DNA of 15,491 bases from Ochromonadaceae sp. CCMP2298. Lineage: Eukaryota > Sar > Synurophyceae > Ochromonadales > Ochromonadaceae. The DNA is taken from assembly GCA_026770595.1 (NCBI GenBank), contig MU634115.1, positions 1-15,491 of the forward strand. The letters run 5' to 3'. The translations under genes were made by a program, and so were the position numbers. Positions 14,771 through 15,491 of the stretch are shown here, one piece after another. Numbering within the stretch: the first letter of the stretch is position 1; each line of letters starts with the position of its first letter. Under the pieces are notes generated by a model that searched no databases, was not told where the DNA came from, and worked only from the letters and a program-made list of their open reading frames with translations.

Positions 14771-15491
14771 ATGAATCTTCGCGTGATTTCCTGTGTGGCA
14801 TGGATGCTGTGCCTGTGTGTGCACCTCGCCTCAGCGCGCGTAACGAAAGCTCCAAGTAAGCTCTCTCTCCTCTCTCCTAAGGCGTTCTTAACGCCCTGCT
14901 GATTTGCCCATTAGCGCCCTTAGCGCCCACTCGCACCGCCCCATATCTCACCACTTCTACACTCACTCTCACATCCCCACGCCAACCCTCACCCCCGCGT
15001 AGCCACACGCCGCCCCACGGGATCTCCCACCAATCCGCCGACGCGCCTGCCTACTCCGTTTCCAACACGCCGACCCAGCCCACGCCCCAGTGCGCTGCCC
15101 ACAAGATTTCCCACCGCCTTCCCCACCAGACATCCCTCCGCGAATCCGACGCCCACACCCTCGCTGGCGCCTACGAATGGTGGGCTTACTTATCTCACCC
15201 CTTTATCACACCTCCCCTGTCCTCTTTCCCCTGTTTCCTGTCCTGTCCCTCGTGCCTGCTCGTACTGAGTGTCCCACGTCTCCACTTATCTGAAATCTAA
15301 CCCTGCTTCCTCTTGTCCCTCTACCCCTCTGCCCCTCTGCCTCTCTGCCCTTCTGCCACCCTGCCCCTTCAGATCCCACGACAGCTCCCTCAGACCCCTC
15401 TTTCTCCCCCACCATCGCACCCACTTTCCCTCCCACCCCCACCCCCACGCAAGAACCCACCACACCCACCTCTCAGCCCACCTCCCAGCCC
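14771..15491 (+). CDS. PT-stalk secreted or membrane protein C, 5' part (runs off the window)
   Basis: Exons visible are 14771..14855, 15003..15179 and 15373..15491 (open at the right edge). Exon 1 encodes a signal peptide (MNLRVISCVAWMLCLCVHLASA). Exon 2, a symmetric phase 1-1 exon of 177 nt, encodes 59 residues of Pro-Thr/Pro-Ser repeats (RRPTGSPTNPPTRLPTPFPT and so on). Exon 3 continues with TAPSDPSFSPT and more PT units, then reaches TSQPTSQP at the edge. The start and the phase-1 junctions copy the plan of gene B, so I infer a third member of the family with an ectodomain and transmembrane helix beyond the window. In the unspliced sequence the frames are interrupted, which is why continuous translation misses this gene. 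Confidence 0.72.
14856..15002 (+). other. Intron 1 of gene C (147 bp, phase 1)
   Basis: Starts GTAAGCTCTC and ends CCCCCGCGTAG. A long C/T-rich stretch precedes the acceptor, with CCAAC as a possible branch site. Joining gives KAP-T-TRRPTGSPT in frame. Confidence 0.7.
15180..15372 (+). other. Intron 2 of gene C (193 bp, phase 1)
   Basis: Starts GTGGGCTTAC and ends TGCCCCTTCAG; it is strongly pyrimidine-rich, with CTAAC near 15297-15301. Splicing gives LAPTN-D-PTTAPSD in frame. Confidence 0.7.

Overview
This is nuclear DNA from a eukaryotic microbe, most likely a photosynthetic stramenopile (heterokont alga) or close relative. I infer this from four things. There are short GT-AG introns (77-193 bp) with CTNAY-type branch points. 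Surface proteins carry Pro-Thr/Pro-Ser stalks of the kind common in heterokont genomes. A bacterial-type rRNA methyltransferase, RsmH, carries an N-terminal signal-peptide-plus-basic presequence, as expected for a plastid reached through the ER. Genes are compact and GC-rich, separated by AT-rich spacers. The species cannot be fixed from the sequence alone.

Layout, left to right. Bases 1-85 are a CCCCATACCCATA-type minisatellite. At 199-462 (+) is a small unrecognised protein with an acidic tail. A spacer with a strong foldback hairpin follows. At 1196-2374 (-) is a two-exon RING-H2 protein whose short first exon is easily missed. After a spacer with a G-rich octamer repeat comes RsmH at 2934-4370 (-). 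Bases 4570-5142 are a 573-bp element with terminal inverted repeats that carries an ankyrin-like reading frame. At 5412-7380 (+) is a three-exon PT-stalk membrane protein, here called A. After a gene-free spacer, 8114-9712 (-) encodes a fidgetin-like AAA ATPase (FIGNL1 type). A second, near-palindromic inverted-repeat element lies at 9927-10208. At 10465-14225 (+) is a five-exon PT-stalk membrane protein (B) with a very unusual repetitive cytoplasmic tail. At 14771 (+) a third PT-stalk protein (C) starts and runs off the right edge.

The most interesting part is the group A, B and C. A and B share one design: signal peptide, Pro/Ser/Thr stalk, a possibly SEA-like ectodomain containing an RRRxLR motif, one transmembrane helix, a cysteine-rich juxtamembrane segment and a cytoplasmic tail. 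C shows the same beginning. In B and C the stalk is built from small exons bounded by phase-1 introns; two consecutive B exons are each exactly 60 nt and encode the same repeat. B's tail of about 700 residues has roughly fifteen AGLAGFFG-type modules, partly on an exact 66-bp period, plus five matched KR-x-S-I/F sites that look like basophilic-kinase targets. This suggests a fast-evolving surface receptor or adhesin family with a multivalent cytoplasmic scaffold. That function is inference. The other three recognisable genes are ordinary housekeeping or regulatory genes with no evident link to the cluster.
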